A program made the position numbers and the translations under genes. Below are positions 1 to 12,300 of a DNA stretch of 64,000 nt, piece by piece. Source of the stretch: Bimastos eiseni (Eukaryota > Annelida > Clitellata > Crassiclitellata > Lumbricidae); contig OY365815.1 of NCBI GenBank assembly GCA_959347315.1, positions 17,881,709 through 17,945,708 on the forward strand, given 5' to 3'. Position 1 is the stretch's first letter, and every line of letters starts with the position of its first letter. Under the pieces are notes generated by a model. That model searched no databases. It was not told the DNA's origin and saw only the letters and a program-made list of their open reading frames with translations.

Positions 1-1379
1 GCGATCCATGAGAACAGAAAGAAAGAGGAGGGGACGAGGAAGAGGCAGAGGATAATATATGATGAAAGGGAGTGGAAGTTGAGGGGCGTTGGCAGAAGTG
101 TTGGCCTACTCTCTCTGAAGTCAGGTAGACCCTACGGTGGCCATCACATATTGCATTGTATTGTATCTAAATCTCTTTATTTATATAGCGTCTCTCAGCG
201 CACACCAATCGTTCCAGATAAAAGAATTCTTTCTTGAGAAAGGACGAATACAAGCACTATATTGTAACCCATGAAACACCTCTAAGGGACAAAGTTCTTC
301 TAGTATTAATCGCTATCTTTGTCCATCAATGATTATTGTTGGACAGAAAAAAACGATGCTTTCTTTAAAAAAAATTGAAACGTCAACTTTGCAAAAGTTG
401 GGAGTCGGGGAACCGCTACACATTCCTCCTCAAATGCAAGTGCATTTACTGGACCATAGGGCCTATCCTCAGAATGTGTAACTATCAACCCGACCACTCC
501 CAACTGTAAGTGTTCAACTATTTATATAGTATCCTATCAATACCTCCTCAAATAAAGGTGTCTAAGTTATAACTACCTTAATCAACTGTCTGCTGCGCCT
601 TATTTTTGGCAATCAATTATTGCACTTAAAGGAAAGTAGCTTCATTTACTCACTAAATAGCATTGTTAAATGGTAAATAAGCTCAAGTAATAATAGCAAT
701 CATAATTATTATTGTAAATTCAATAAACACATGTACAATGTCACCTAGCGATTCGTGTGCGCGACACCTCTCAAAGGGGTGTACAATTTTAGATTTAATT
801 AAGATTAATTTCACATAATTCATCACACAGAAAAGAATACGGTTTCGTTTAGTCAACAAATGAATACGTTAAAATTTCATAAATAGGCCACCAGATTAGT
901 ACCAATTATTATTTTTGATTTCAAACACGTACTACGTCACCTACCGATTGAGAGTCGCATTCCCTTCTGTCCAATTACATTGTACTTCAGCATTCTCTTA
1001 TTTCTCAAAACTCATTTCTTCGATTATATATAACTTCAAGGGAAGCTTCAAAAATGACAAATGAAGTGTAGAATAAAATATTAAATAATTATGGGTTACA
1101 GCGTATACAATTATTGTGTAGCTAGACACATTATAGCTAGACACATTATAGACATTAGGCTGTATACATGTATATCTATGTATATCTATTTTTTCAAAAA
1201 ATCTGCAGGATTCATAATTCTTTTTAGGGAAAGAAAGATGATACATGTTAGAAAATCAATGTCAATTATTTTTATTTTTTTAATTTTTAACGTATTCTCT
1301 TTTACATTTTTAATATGTGGAATGCGGTTTCATCGAAGTATATGATTCTTATATTTGCATAAGGCCTGGTTAGAGGTAG
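1..1379. other. AT-rich intergenic DNA
   Basis: No gene is recognised here. The stretch is AT-rich with scattered stops in all frames. A short direct repeat of TAGCTAGACACATTA occurs near 1120-1150. Two short open frames around 1000-1345 overlap on opposite strands, are low in complexity and show no domain. Confidence 0.5.
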
Positions 1380-2105
1380 ACTGTAGACATAGATGGTCCT
1401 GTCTCCTATCGAGTCCACTCGAACTTTGGAGTTCCCACTGCTCACCCAAACCACTTTAACCACTGGACACAGCTACTACTTGCCTCAGATCTACTTGCAG
1501 TTTTCAACATAAAACCGTCCTCCTACCACCTCTGGTTCTCCAAACCCTCTGTCTTCCTTTATGGATTCTGATCTCTCCTCTCGCTTTAGCTCCATCAACT
1601 CCCAATGAATTCTTACTCATAGGCGAGTTTAATATGTGCTGACCTTGAAATTATCTCTGATCAAGATTCAAGATCAGCAATATGTGCTGATCTTGAAATT
1701 AAGCTTTTTCCTCGACTTCTCTCTCCATTCACTCATCCCGTCCCATTGGTTCCATCTGGGAGACTGGGACTAATATGGACATCACACTAATCTCAGCTTT
1801 CTACCTCCAAGCTTTTACCGCCTTCATAGGCCCACCGATCTCATATCTAGAGCAAATGCTCTCAATACCCCCAAATCGGCCACAGATAGGCCTACCATCA
1901 ACAGATCGTTGCCACCTAGTAAAAATATGAATCCTCACTCATCCACTCTGCAATGATCTTGGTGTTACTTTTCATCCTCATCTCTCTTTTACTATAGCCC
2001 CATATCTCGCGCTCCAGCGTCATGCACGTAATTTTTTGCTCAACTACTTGTCGACTCAATACAAGCACAAAATGATTGCGTTTAGAGTCATCCGGTATCA
2101 ACTTA
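1380..2105 (+). mobile_element. Degenerate LINE (non-LTR retrotransposon) fragment
   Basis: Translated in several frames, the plus strand shows LINE ORF2 signatures broken by stops and frameshifts. Around 1605-1630 it reads LLIGEFN, which resembles the ILIGDFN catalytic motif of the APE-type endonuclease. From about 1930 to 2100 it reads NDLGVTFHPHLSF followed by a basic tail, matching the 'NLGV-DS-LSF' block downstream of the reverse transcriptase in CR1/L2/Rex-type elements. The reverse transcriptase core between these blocks is missing, so this is a deleted, inactive copy. The endonuclease call is weaker than the C-terminal one. Confidence 0.6.
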
Positions 2106-2375
2106 AAGAGGGGATTTGAAATCTTGGTGGATTTATGCAGCTTAATTATGACACTATAAGGCTAAACAATAACGAACTAATGCACTACACGATGTCTGCC
2201 CCATCTCACTGAAATAAGTGAGTACGTATTTGTAGACCTGCCGAAAGACGAATAAAATCAAAATGCGGACGTTCGCATAACTCCCTCCCTACTTGTCCGC
2301 TCTTGTGTGACCCTCCTTCCTTGTCCACTCTTTTGTGACCCTCCCTGACCATCATCGCGGATGGTAGGCCTATCC

Positions 2376-2837
2376 CTCGTTTACCTAGCGAGCAATACCG
2401 CGCGACTACTAACCGCGCTCGCAGAATCGCGCGGCTAATAACCGCGCATGGATCATTACCGCCGATCATAACCGCGCGATTGCGTGACTTATAGAGCCCT
2501 TTTTAATTGTCCACCTACATCGAGACTCTTCAGAAAGAGCAGAACATGAACGAGCTGACAATAGAACAGTTCTTCGCTGGTCGGAAACCTGCTGCGGGCC
2601 GAAAAATCTAAAGATACCGCAGGCCGAATCAAAGCCATCGTTGCCGATTAACGGGAATCGTCCGGTGTTGGACTATCTACGTGGTATCGCCCATAACTTA
2701 TCTATACAAGTCTAGAACAGCAGCACATTGTGCAAGACGATAGATGAACTATATATTTTGAGTTGTAGTTGTAGTTGCGCGGTTATGATCTGCGCGGTAA
2801 TGAACTACGTGCGGTTATTAGTCGCGCTGTAAACGAT
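2376..2837. mobile_element. Non-autonomous inverted-repeat element with CGCG-rich ends
   Basis: Two arms of about 50 bases, 2429-2478 and 2777-2827, are imperfect inverted repeats. Both carry GATCATAACCGCGC, TCATTACCGC and a CTAATAACCGC block. Further out, a CGTTTAC motif appears on both sides in inverted orientation, so the repeats may extend to about 2376 and 2837. The arms are much richer in CG than the surrounding DNA. The roughly 300-base interior has only one short frame, starting at the ATG at 2546 (MNELTIEQFF, 21 codons). I infer a foldback or MITE-like transposon; I could not define a target duplication. Confidence 0.55.
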
Positions 2838-3038
2838 GTGAGCCATTCTTAGATGTGAGCCATCGCGGATATCCTTTTATGGACCATCCTCATATCAATT
2901 GCCTACAAGTGTTGCCTATTCTGTTACCAAGGCAACTCTCTCACTTCTTAAGTAAAAAAACTTCAAGAAAGGAACAAGGCATTTTCTCAACTCTCGCTTC
3001 TGAGTCAACCACAGTGAGCTTCAGCTATACTAAATCAC

Positions 3039-3040
<2 letters not shown>

Positions 3041-3088
<48 letters not shown>
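3041..3088. repeat. (AT)n microsatellite
   Basis: An uninterrupted TA dinucleotide run of about 46 bases abuts the 5' end of the telomere-like MITE that follows, suggesting insertion into or next to an AT tract. Confidence 0.95.
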
Positions 3089-3090
<2 letters not shown>

Positions 3091-3303
3091 TAGAGGCAAT
3101 GTGTCAAACTAGGGATTTTGTCAGATGTTTAGGCAATTTGTAAAACCCTAACTCTACACTAACCTTAATCCTGCACTACCCTACACCAACCCTAAACCTG
3201 ACCCAACTCTAATCTTGACGGTAAATGGGTGATTTTACACAATGCATGGAATCTAAGAAATCATGAATTTTACAAAATCCATGTTTGACACATTGCTTGT
3301 AAC
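3089..3303 (-). mobile_element. MITE-like element with telomere-like core, copy 1
   Basis: The ends are inverted repeats: TAGAGGCAATGTGTCAAA at the left and TTGACACATTGC at the right. The core carries irregular CCCTAA-like words (AACCCTAACT, CAACCCTAAACC). The reverse complement matches the element at 18446-18668 along its length, including GTAAAATCACCCATTTAC, so this is a dispersed family. No coding capacity is seen. The strand given is relative to copy 2. Confidence 0.7.
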
Positions 3304-4116
3304 ATATATAAGTGGGGCCCAGCTACGCACCTTGTGTAAAACGTAATAAGTGGCTTAAATCGACTGGGAAACTGTTGTAAACTTGGTAGACGTTCTGCTG
3401 TTTAATTTAAAGTTACGAATAACAAATGAAACAACGACGAAATAACAATATATATATATCAATGTACCCGTATTGGTTCAAGCTAGAGGGATTAGAAAAA
3501 AGGAGGCTAAACCTGCATGTAGTAACGACGCAGTTCAGAGTACTGTTATGTGAGGATGACACATTGGCAGAAGTTGCCTAGTTTCCCACTCTTTCTGAAG
3601 TAAATCTCAAACTGTTAAAGAATCACCCATGCTAAGTCATGGCACTCCAATATGGCAAGCTGCAGAAATTACAATGTATGCTAATAATTATATGGCAAGC
3701 TACACACACCATATCTACATATATATATGTTTATATATATTTATATATATATATACTATAATAATATATATTTATTATATATGCATGACTAGTGACATAA
3801 TGTAATTTATTCAAAAAACTCTACACACACAGTTCTCAATCGAAAATTACTTGACAGCTGCTGCCCTAGTCATCATGGGATGTTTATAAGCTGGATGGGA
3901 GAACTCTTCATGACTAATAAATTGTCAACAATAGTTCAAAGTTAGGCCAAAATACAGTTCAAATAAGTAAATATAAATCATGGGTCATGCCAAATTCTTT
4001 TTGCCAAACAAAATCCTCTGTAAGTCAAAATCATAATTATATAAAACCTTACAAAAGAATAAAAAAATCCAAAGCACCTCAACAGGTCAAAGGTCAATCT
4101 AAAATGGCTACACATT
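3304..4116. other. AT-rich DNA with short AT tracts
   Basis: No gene is seen. ATATAT-rich blocks occur at 3451-3460 and 3715-3785. The rest is unique-looking AT-rich sequence with frequent stops. Confidence 0.45.
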
Positions 4117-4167
4117 AATGCGATGGGTACATCAATGCGATAGGTACATCAATGCGATAGGTACATC
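4117..4167. repeat. 17-bp tandem repeat, 3 copies
   Basis: Three adjacent copies of a 17-base unit of the form AATGCGATAGGTACATC; the first differs by one base. Confidence 0.9.
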
Positions 4168-4310
4168 AACAGCATTCACAACACATACACAAAGTACTGG
4201 GCAAGTCAAAAACTCAGCACACAACCTACGAGCTTTACAAATCATAACTTACATGTTGTAATGAACTCAGCTGTACAGTGATTTGACTATAGCTCTTCTA
4301 AATGATTACA

Positions 4311-4482
4311 CATTACGAATACTATACTATTACATGTAACATAAAAATTGTGATGCTATTCTTACTAGAGTAGTGCAGGCCTAGTCTAACACTATGAGTA
4401 CATTACGAGTACTATACTATTACATGTAATACAAAAATGATGATGTTACTCTTACTAGAGTAGTGCAGGCCTAGTCTAACAC
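4311..4482. repeat. Tandem duplication, period 90
   Basis: Two copies of about 82 bases (4311-4392 and 4401-4482) share ACTATACTATTACATGTAA and CTTACTAGAGTAGTGCAGGC with a handful of substitutions, so the duplication is fairly recent. No coding content is apparent. Confidence 0.9.
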
Positions 4483-5702
4483 GATTTGCAAAGTGCAGTA
4501 AAGTACTCTACAACAGTGATATTTTTTGTGATAACTAAAGATTTAATTGTAATGGTACAAATTACAATGCGAAAATTAGACTATTACAATAACACAAATT
4601 ACTCTAAACTATGAATAGCACAAACTGCAGCAGTAACAGATATAATTAATCTTGTCAAACTTGATGGTTTCCTGAATTACTCAATACCTATGAAATGCAG
4701 ATTACACCATAGCAACAGTAAAGCACCATAAAACAGATAAAAACACGCTGTGGCTGGCGTAATTAATACGATTACAGAAAAGCTCAGACATTCGTGTAAA
4801 TTAGTCTGTAAAATAAGCAAAATATTGTGAAAAAGGAAAATATACTGCAGTTTAGATTCCTGAAATACCAGAACATGGTACACTAATAAATATTATAATA
4901 ATATCTCCAGCGTCAAGTTAATAACAGTAATAATGACAATAAAAATAATAGTATATAGTAAACGCAGTCTACCCATTGAAACACACAAATCTGTTTGATT
5001 AGCCTTTGAAAGCCTTTGCTCATTAATATTATTGGCTCACTGGCCTCGAGTTCATTTCAGATTAGAGATTCAATCTGACTCACATTTCTCAGGATGCGAG
5101 AAGAACTAGCAATGTGTTTAAATGCCTCTCAGTAACTAAAAATTCAGCACTTTAATGCCATTGTTTATCCTTCTCTTTGCAAAAATAATAATAACAATAA
5201 TAATAAAAAATATTCATAATAATTATAACAATAATAAAACACAACCATTTCATTACTGAGGTATAGTTTCTGCCTTGGTAAAAGAATCAACGAACATATT
5301 CCACTTCAAGTTACAAACAGTAAGGTAATAACACATATTTTAATTCCAACTTCATCAGTCACTTGAGAGAGAAAATGTCACTTGGTTAAACTCTCTGGTA
5401 AAATCAAAAGTCAAAACTAGTGTGCCCTTTAAGGGCCTAGAAAGGAAGGGAGGTCCCTCACCTATCCTGTGTTCCACTTGTAGAACGTACTTTTATGTAC
5501 TTTAAACAAAAGAATATACTCATAATAATATCTATCTCACTAGCATTACACAACAGTCTCAAAGTCATAAAGATAACAAATGTTGTAAGCAAATGCTTGC
5601 AATGTAACAGAACACTTATGTACCACATTTACAAACTGAAATAGACACTCCTCTAGTAAAAACTGTTATAGTGACAATATGACTTGGGGCAAAGAATTTG
5701 GA
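4483..5702. other. Non-coding DNA downstream of the carboxypeptidase gene
   Basis: AT-rich with ATA/ATAA-rich runs near 5180-5240. No domain-bearing open frame is present. It lies beyond the proposed poly(A) signal of the minus-strand carboxypeptidase gene, so it is probably intergenic. Confidence 0.4.
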
Positions 5703-5708
5703 TTTATT
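5703..5708 (-). terminator. Candidate poly(A) signal of the carboxypeptidase gene
   Basis: The plus strand reads TTTATT, which is AATAAA on the minus strand, about 595 bases past the stop codon at 6303. That is a plausible 3' UTR length. There is no transcript evidence, and other sites could be used. Confidence 0.35.
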
Positions 5709-5944
5709 TAAACTTGGTGCTATATCAAAATCCGTGCAGGATCATCATGCTTGAGAAAACAAGATTTTTTTATAACTCACAGATATAATTTATGAATTTC
5801 TGGGATAATTTTTCAACTGAACTTAGGATCATCATCTCCATGAGACCTCACTAGTTACCCAGTTTCAATTGACCTGTCTAACAAAGGAACAGAGAGAATA
5901 AGTGAATCTATCACTTAATGAGCAAGTCAGGGAATTATTTTAAT

Positions 5945-6060
5945 TAGTGAATCAACCAGTCAGTCAGCCAGTGAATCAGCCAGTCAGTCAGTCAGTGAAT
6001 CAGTAAGTCAGTCAGTGAATCAGTAAGTCAGTCGGTGAATCAGTCATCAAAGTTCTGGCA
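5945..6060. repeat. GTCA/GAATCA short tandem repeats
   Basis: Irregular repeats built from CAGTCAGTCAGTGAATCAGT units, about six copies, inside the presumed 3' UTR of the carboxypeptidase gene. Confidence 0.85.
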
Positions 6061-6302
6061 TTGAATCAATCGTTGAATCAGGTCGTGCATCAATGAGTCA
6101 GTGAAATAGAGTCGGTGAAATAGAGTCAGGGATAAGGGAGTTAGTAAAATGAGTTGGTGATGCAGTCATCAATCACATCGTTTCCATTTTCAAAGTGTTT
6201 CCAGTGTATACATGCTTACCAATGTGACTTGGAGCATCATTGACAAATACCTGGCAACATTCAATTCTCCACAACAAAAGTTCATTGAGGTAAATCTAAT
6301 GA

Positions 6303-9300
6303 TCAACAATAATTAACCAACAACAGAAGCACATTGACGATAGCCACAACAGCAAAGTGACATTGCCGTGATGCGATCAGTGACACACCCGAGTTCAAGT
6401 CGATGTCATCGACGACTTCATCCCCTTGTGGTGAGTCATTGATAACGTCAAGGGACTCCCTGTCAAGCGTGACTTTGAGAACGACGACATTCACCGAGTG
6501 AGGCGCCCATACATTGACGTCTTGACGGAAGACGTTCGGATGGTCAATATCATTTCCCTACAATGGACAGAACGCAAGGAACTAATGTGCATTCACTCAT
6601 TCATAACATTTATATAGCACCTCTACAACAGCTCCTCAGAAATGACAGAGAAATATCAGCTGAAGATGAAACTATTTGTTAATCCACAAACTAATGATTT
6701 ATTCAAAATAACAAGGTAATTGATATTCATTGATAAGAACCATATTCTCATAATTTATACTATTTAGCATCAAATATACACAAAGGCTGTAAACACAAGT
6801 GAAGATATCGTGCAAAATTCTATGAAGACATATCGCAATAATTCGTGAAAACAAGGCACAATTTGATGTCAACGATCTGTTGAAAAGTGCATTAAGACAG
6901 GACAGAACAGCTAAAGAAATGCATTAGAATTTACCATAGCTTTTTCTGTCTTTGGTGTCAGACGGAAGCTGTATGTAATCGCACGATATGCAGGGGCAGT
7001 CACCTAACACATGCAGACAAAACATCCGGTGCATTTATAAAATTAAACTCGAAAAAGTCGTACATTAATGCACTAAGTGTGAAAATAAGCATTGATATAA
7101 CTTCTAGTCTGCATTGCTGCAGATAAACAATGATAGAAAAAGAAGAAGAAGAAGAGCAGTACCTTAACAGTTCCTGAGACATTAACCTAGCCCTGAGGCA
7201 GCTCTAGGAATGACGTGTCAGCGATTTCATTTTCTTAGCCTCGCACCTGATGACGGGCGGCCACACTGGCAAGTCCTCTCCCCAGCAGTCTCACCTTCCC
7301 ACTGACAGTGTACGGTCAATGCACTCATGGCAGCTGAGTTGATTAAAGGTGCAGAAATCTTCAACCAAATTTCTGCCATGTCCAGGATTTGAACCCCGAC
7401 CATCGACTCAATGCAAAGCAGCAGGCCTATAGTAACATCCTATGAATATCTAAACTACTGGCAGCCTAACCTAACCCTTACCCTCCAATTATTATATCAA
7501 ACGCATTAAAATTGTGAGTGGCCTCTGGAGTGGTAAGGGTTAATGAAGCTCCATCCAATCTGAAGATATGTAGAACACTGCAATCAACATACCACCTGCA
7601 CACACATAACCATATGCATTCTAAAGCAGGTCATCTGCCTCAGACAAATGGGGCCAGTTTAATTGACAGCCCTACTTTTCTGTTAGATCACAAAAACCTG
7701 ATAATAGGCTTTTTTGTGACTATTTCATAAAGCATGAGTCAAAACCTTTGAAAGAGATGCACATAAACATAGTTATCTATAAAGATTGTAAAGAGATCCA
7801 TCTAAGTTAGTTAAAATGCATCTTGTGCATCAGCTGGAATGGCTCCTATTCCAGGCAGACAACAGCCCTGCTGCACTATATAACACAGAGGCTCTGGGCA
7901 ACTGTGTTTCTAATTACTAATATGACAGAAGAGAAATGTCTGTCTGTCTGTCATCATTCAACATTTAGGTCATGCACTCTACACTATTAAATCCAGTGTA
8001 GTAACACACATCACTAGGGGGCACTCAAGTCTGGCAATTCCAGCTTGCATGACACCCCAATAGGGGTGTTCGTCAATTCTGACATTGAGAATACACTACA
8101 AGGTGGCACTAGTCTGGCTTAGACAGCGAAAACGACACTGCTTTTGGATGCTTGAGTTTGGCATAGCCAGCGAGTACTAACAACTTTGCCAGAGGGACAC
8201 AACATTTAACAGAATGCACGCAAGTCCATATTTTATTTATAATGTTTATTATTTAAAGTTACGAAATTATTTCTCTAAAATTCATTCCTTCTATGACGTT
8301 CTCACAATTAGAAGATTCTGACTGAATCACCGTTCCGGCAATTTCTTTGTTCCTTGAATATTAAATATTAAATCCTCATCGATGTAATTCCTTGCAAATT
8401 TGCATGGCTGAAATTAATTTATTGTAGTTCTGTAAAAATACTTCATTTAAATTCGAATGACAATTTTAAATATGCATTATGAAAAAATAAATTACCGTTA
8501 TGTTTCATATAACTTAATCTGAAAATATGGCAAAACCCATAGATTCTGTACATGGCAGAATTATTCTCAAAACTCGAATACATTTGTTTTAGAAAGGGCA
8601 ACATCTAGTCTAAAATGATGACTTATATAGCTCCTGATGGTTGTTCAGTGGGAGCAATAGTAAGAAGTCATATTCTGCTGGAGAAGCTCGGTCAAAGGTC
8701 ATGGAAATCAGAAGTTAGACTACGGTGGTAAGCCAAGTGAAAATGACGAACCTAAAGTTTTGAATTCATACCTCAATTGTGTAGTTGCCAGGCAGAAGGA
8801 TGCGCCAGAATTCTCCGAGGGCCGTTGTCTTGGCACCATGCAACCTATCAAGAACTCTGACGGATGCATTGGCGATCGGAGCACCATCACGGTCAACCAC
8901 CACACCCTTAACCCCTAAACACATTAATACACCCCACTTTCAGAACGTTGGATAGGCAACATAAATGAAGATACAACATTACTTAGACTACCACTAATAG
9001 GACATAATTATGACTAAGGACAATGGAGATCATTTAATTATACCAAAATGGGTGGCATCAGGAACTGATGATAATGCTGAATGTTTTAATAAAAAATTGT
9101 GCTGGTGAACTTTTTCTTCTATCGTTCTTAGAAAACCTTGACATCACTCTAGCAGCAATAAGCAGCATTAAGCAAAGTACTTACAAAACACTATAAACGA
9201 AGTATCAACTGCCATTTGCAATCTTATCAGTACATTAAAGGTCTACATATATCTACACAATGGTGCTTTAAAAACAAAAATACATCCATAAATAAAAGAC

Positions 9301-12300
9301 ACCAAACAAAAATAAATGATAAATAAATAATGTCCACTTATTTATTCAGAATTTTATCAGGTATTCTGAGACAAAGCAGTCGTGTATTTAAACAAGCAGA
9401 TTTAAAAAAGAAAATCCACACTGCTCCAAGTTAGAGGAGTAATTCTTCATTAGTCTTTACAAGCTGTACTGCCTGCTGCCTGTCTGCCTACATTTACATT
9501 TGTATGTATCTGTACTTCTTAATATCTGCCTGTGTCGACCCGAATTCTGCTGCCTAACTATTCGCAGCCTGATAGTGTCTGTCCATACACGCTGGTCAGA
9601 ATCCGTATCCCACCCCCGCACCACAGTTATTTCCGTCACTCAGGCATTCCACTTATCTCCTGCTGTTTCTTTTTATGCCATTCGCATTTCCGGTGAACTT
9701 CCACCTTCTCTCATCCCCTCTCTTTCAGATCTCCCCCTCCAGCACCGTTGGAGTTCCTCATATGGCCGTGACGGACAACCGTTTCAGCCTCAGACATGAG
9801 TTACCCTTCATGAAACTACCTATCATTGCTCCCATTTGGTCTTAATTATGCACACATGCAATGCAAACGAAAATCCACCCACATCCCCACCTACCATCTG
9901 TTCACATTCCATTTTATTCTACAATGTACCACGTACATTATACATAACTATGAACAGATACACATCATCACATACATCATATCACATATATAGCTCGTGT
10001 TCACATCATCGATACACATATAATCAGGCACATTTATAATGACATACATAGCAATATAAGTGCCAATGCATAAATGTCTATGCACAGCAATAACATAGTT
10101 ATTCCCAGCTATACCTCACCAAATCAAACAGAAGATAGCACAATTAAATTGTACATATTTAAATACATGAGCATACAGCACACAAACACATCTAAATCCT
10201 ATTTAAATATGCTCTGAGTATACACTATACATACATATACACTGCTATACACACATATATATATACATATATACACATATAAACATACCTACGTATGCAT
10301 ACACATATGCATAAATGTATTTCAAAGCAAGACACTGAAATTTGGTGGAGACATTTAGATGTAATTCATTGATAGATAATGAACACAACACACATAAAAC
10401 AACAACGGCAACACTATGCACAGTTGGATCCAGACCAAGACCACACTAGCCCAACGTTGGGTATTTGCTGTTGCAGGCCTTTCTGCTTGGAATGACCTTC
10501 CCATTCTCTGCAGGCAAAGCCCAGTTCTGTAGTCTCGTCTTCATCAACTCATTCCCTGAAGATGTAGACTTCTCTTCTGCTAGGAATTTTTGCACTGAAA
10601 GCACCTCTGAATAGTAAGTCAGTGCTGTTAGAGGCGCTTTACAAATGTCCAGATACGACACTAACAATAGCGATAATGCTACACGTACAATAAGAACAAC
10701 GATGCCTGAATAACGATGTCTATAAAATCAACAGCAATATTCATAATACACTATTCATAATATACTATTCATAATATACTATTCATAATATACTATGAAT
10801 AGTATATTATGAAGAGTATATTATGAACAGTATATTATGAAAGAAGAAAGTCCAACAGGTGAGTAGGTAAGATTGTAGATGACTCTGACCTAAGTGAACC
10901 TGAGTAATAAAAGTGATGAGAGCATTTTTGTTGTCATTCCAAAAGGTCTCGATCTCCGTGTGGCTCGGGAATTTGCAGCATGAGATCTCAAGCGTCAGCT
11001 CCATACATCCTCCGAAGATGTAGTTGTAGTCCTGCATCGACCCTAAACATCCAACCAGCAATAAAATAAATTTTAAAAAAAACTAAAAAAACTTTGAAAC
11101 ACAGAGCCTTAATGCACTGCACTTGTCTTGTCTTTAGCCATCCTCGTTACGAGGGACGGTTGCACTATTAACAAGTCAACTCCATCCACTTTAACTCCAT
11201 CCTCCTTTGATTTCTGTAATAGTCTTTTATATCTTGACAAACCTGTCCATGACATCATGTTATCAATTCACCCCATCCTTAATCTTCCTTTTGCTCTTTT
11301 TCCCAGTCGTGTGCTTTGCATAATCTTTGTATAATCTCTTTTTACATAATCTCTTACATAATTTTTACATAATCTTTGCATAATAAATTTTTGCATAATC
11401 TTGTATAATCTCTTTTTACAGACAATATCCACACTTCTGCATCACATGCCCAAAATATGCAACAAAAACTCGGCAAGGTGCATCTTCCGACGGGCGTGTC
11501 TGTAGCTCCTGGCAAGATACAAAAAGCTTCCTCCATTTTATCAATCCCAGTAGAGTTCTTTGCACTGCCGCCGTCTCAACCACCCATTCGTTCGTCTTTC
11601 TCTCTATCCACACAGTGCATCGGTATTGAATGCTTCTGTGACACGTTTGCTATGGCCGCTTTTAGAACACACTCGCTGTCAAAGACTCAGACAACACAAG
11701 ACACCAAAAACCAAATGGTTTCAATCAACAGCGAAATAGAAACAAAGGGCAGGAAGCTCATGCCATTCGTTGCAAGGCAGTCTATAGGAGAGCAAAGGGT
11801 TAATCATGGTTACATTGGGAGCATAAAAAGTGGAAGAAATTATGTAGGACAAGACAATTGATCTGTCATGCTCTAATATCAATAATTTCCACTCACCCGT
11901 CACTAGGTACCAGGAGGCGCCATTGACAATGCCTTCCGGGAAAATGTCCTGGTCCCAAGGACACAGCTCGGCAAGGTGCATTTTCCGATGGGCGTAGCTG
12001 AAGCTCCTGGCAAGATGCAAAAAGACGTCGTCATCTCTTGATCGAGCATACGCCGGAATCTGCATGCCTAAAAAACAAGAAACACCTGTCAATCAATAAC
12101 ACACATGCCCTGTCAATCAAACACCCATCAAGATCCATACACCTGTTTGCCATTCACCTGCTCTGTCAATACGAGAGTGGAATCGCCTTTTTCCACACGT
12201 TGACAGGGCTTCCATGGGTAGCACTGTTGACCAAACAGTCCACGCACAGACACAGACACACACAGACACAAACACACACACCTACTTGTTCTTATAAATA

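Noticed and set aside
5940..6060. GTCA-rich tandem repeats as a CRISPR-like array
   Set aside because: No regular spacers, units are contiguous and the setting is a eukaryotic 3' UTR.
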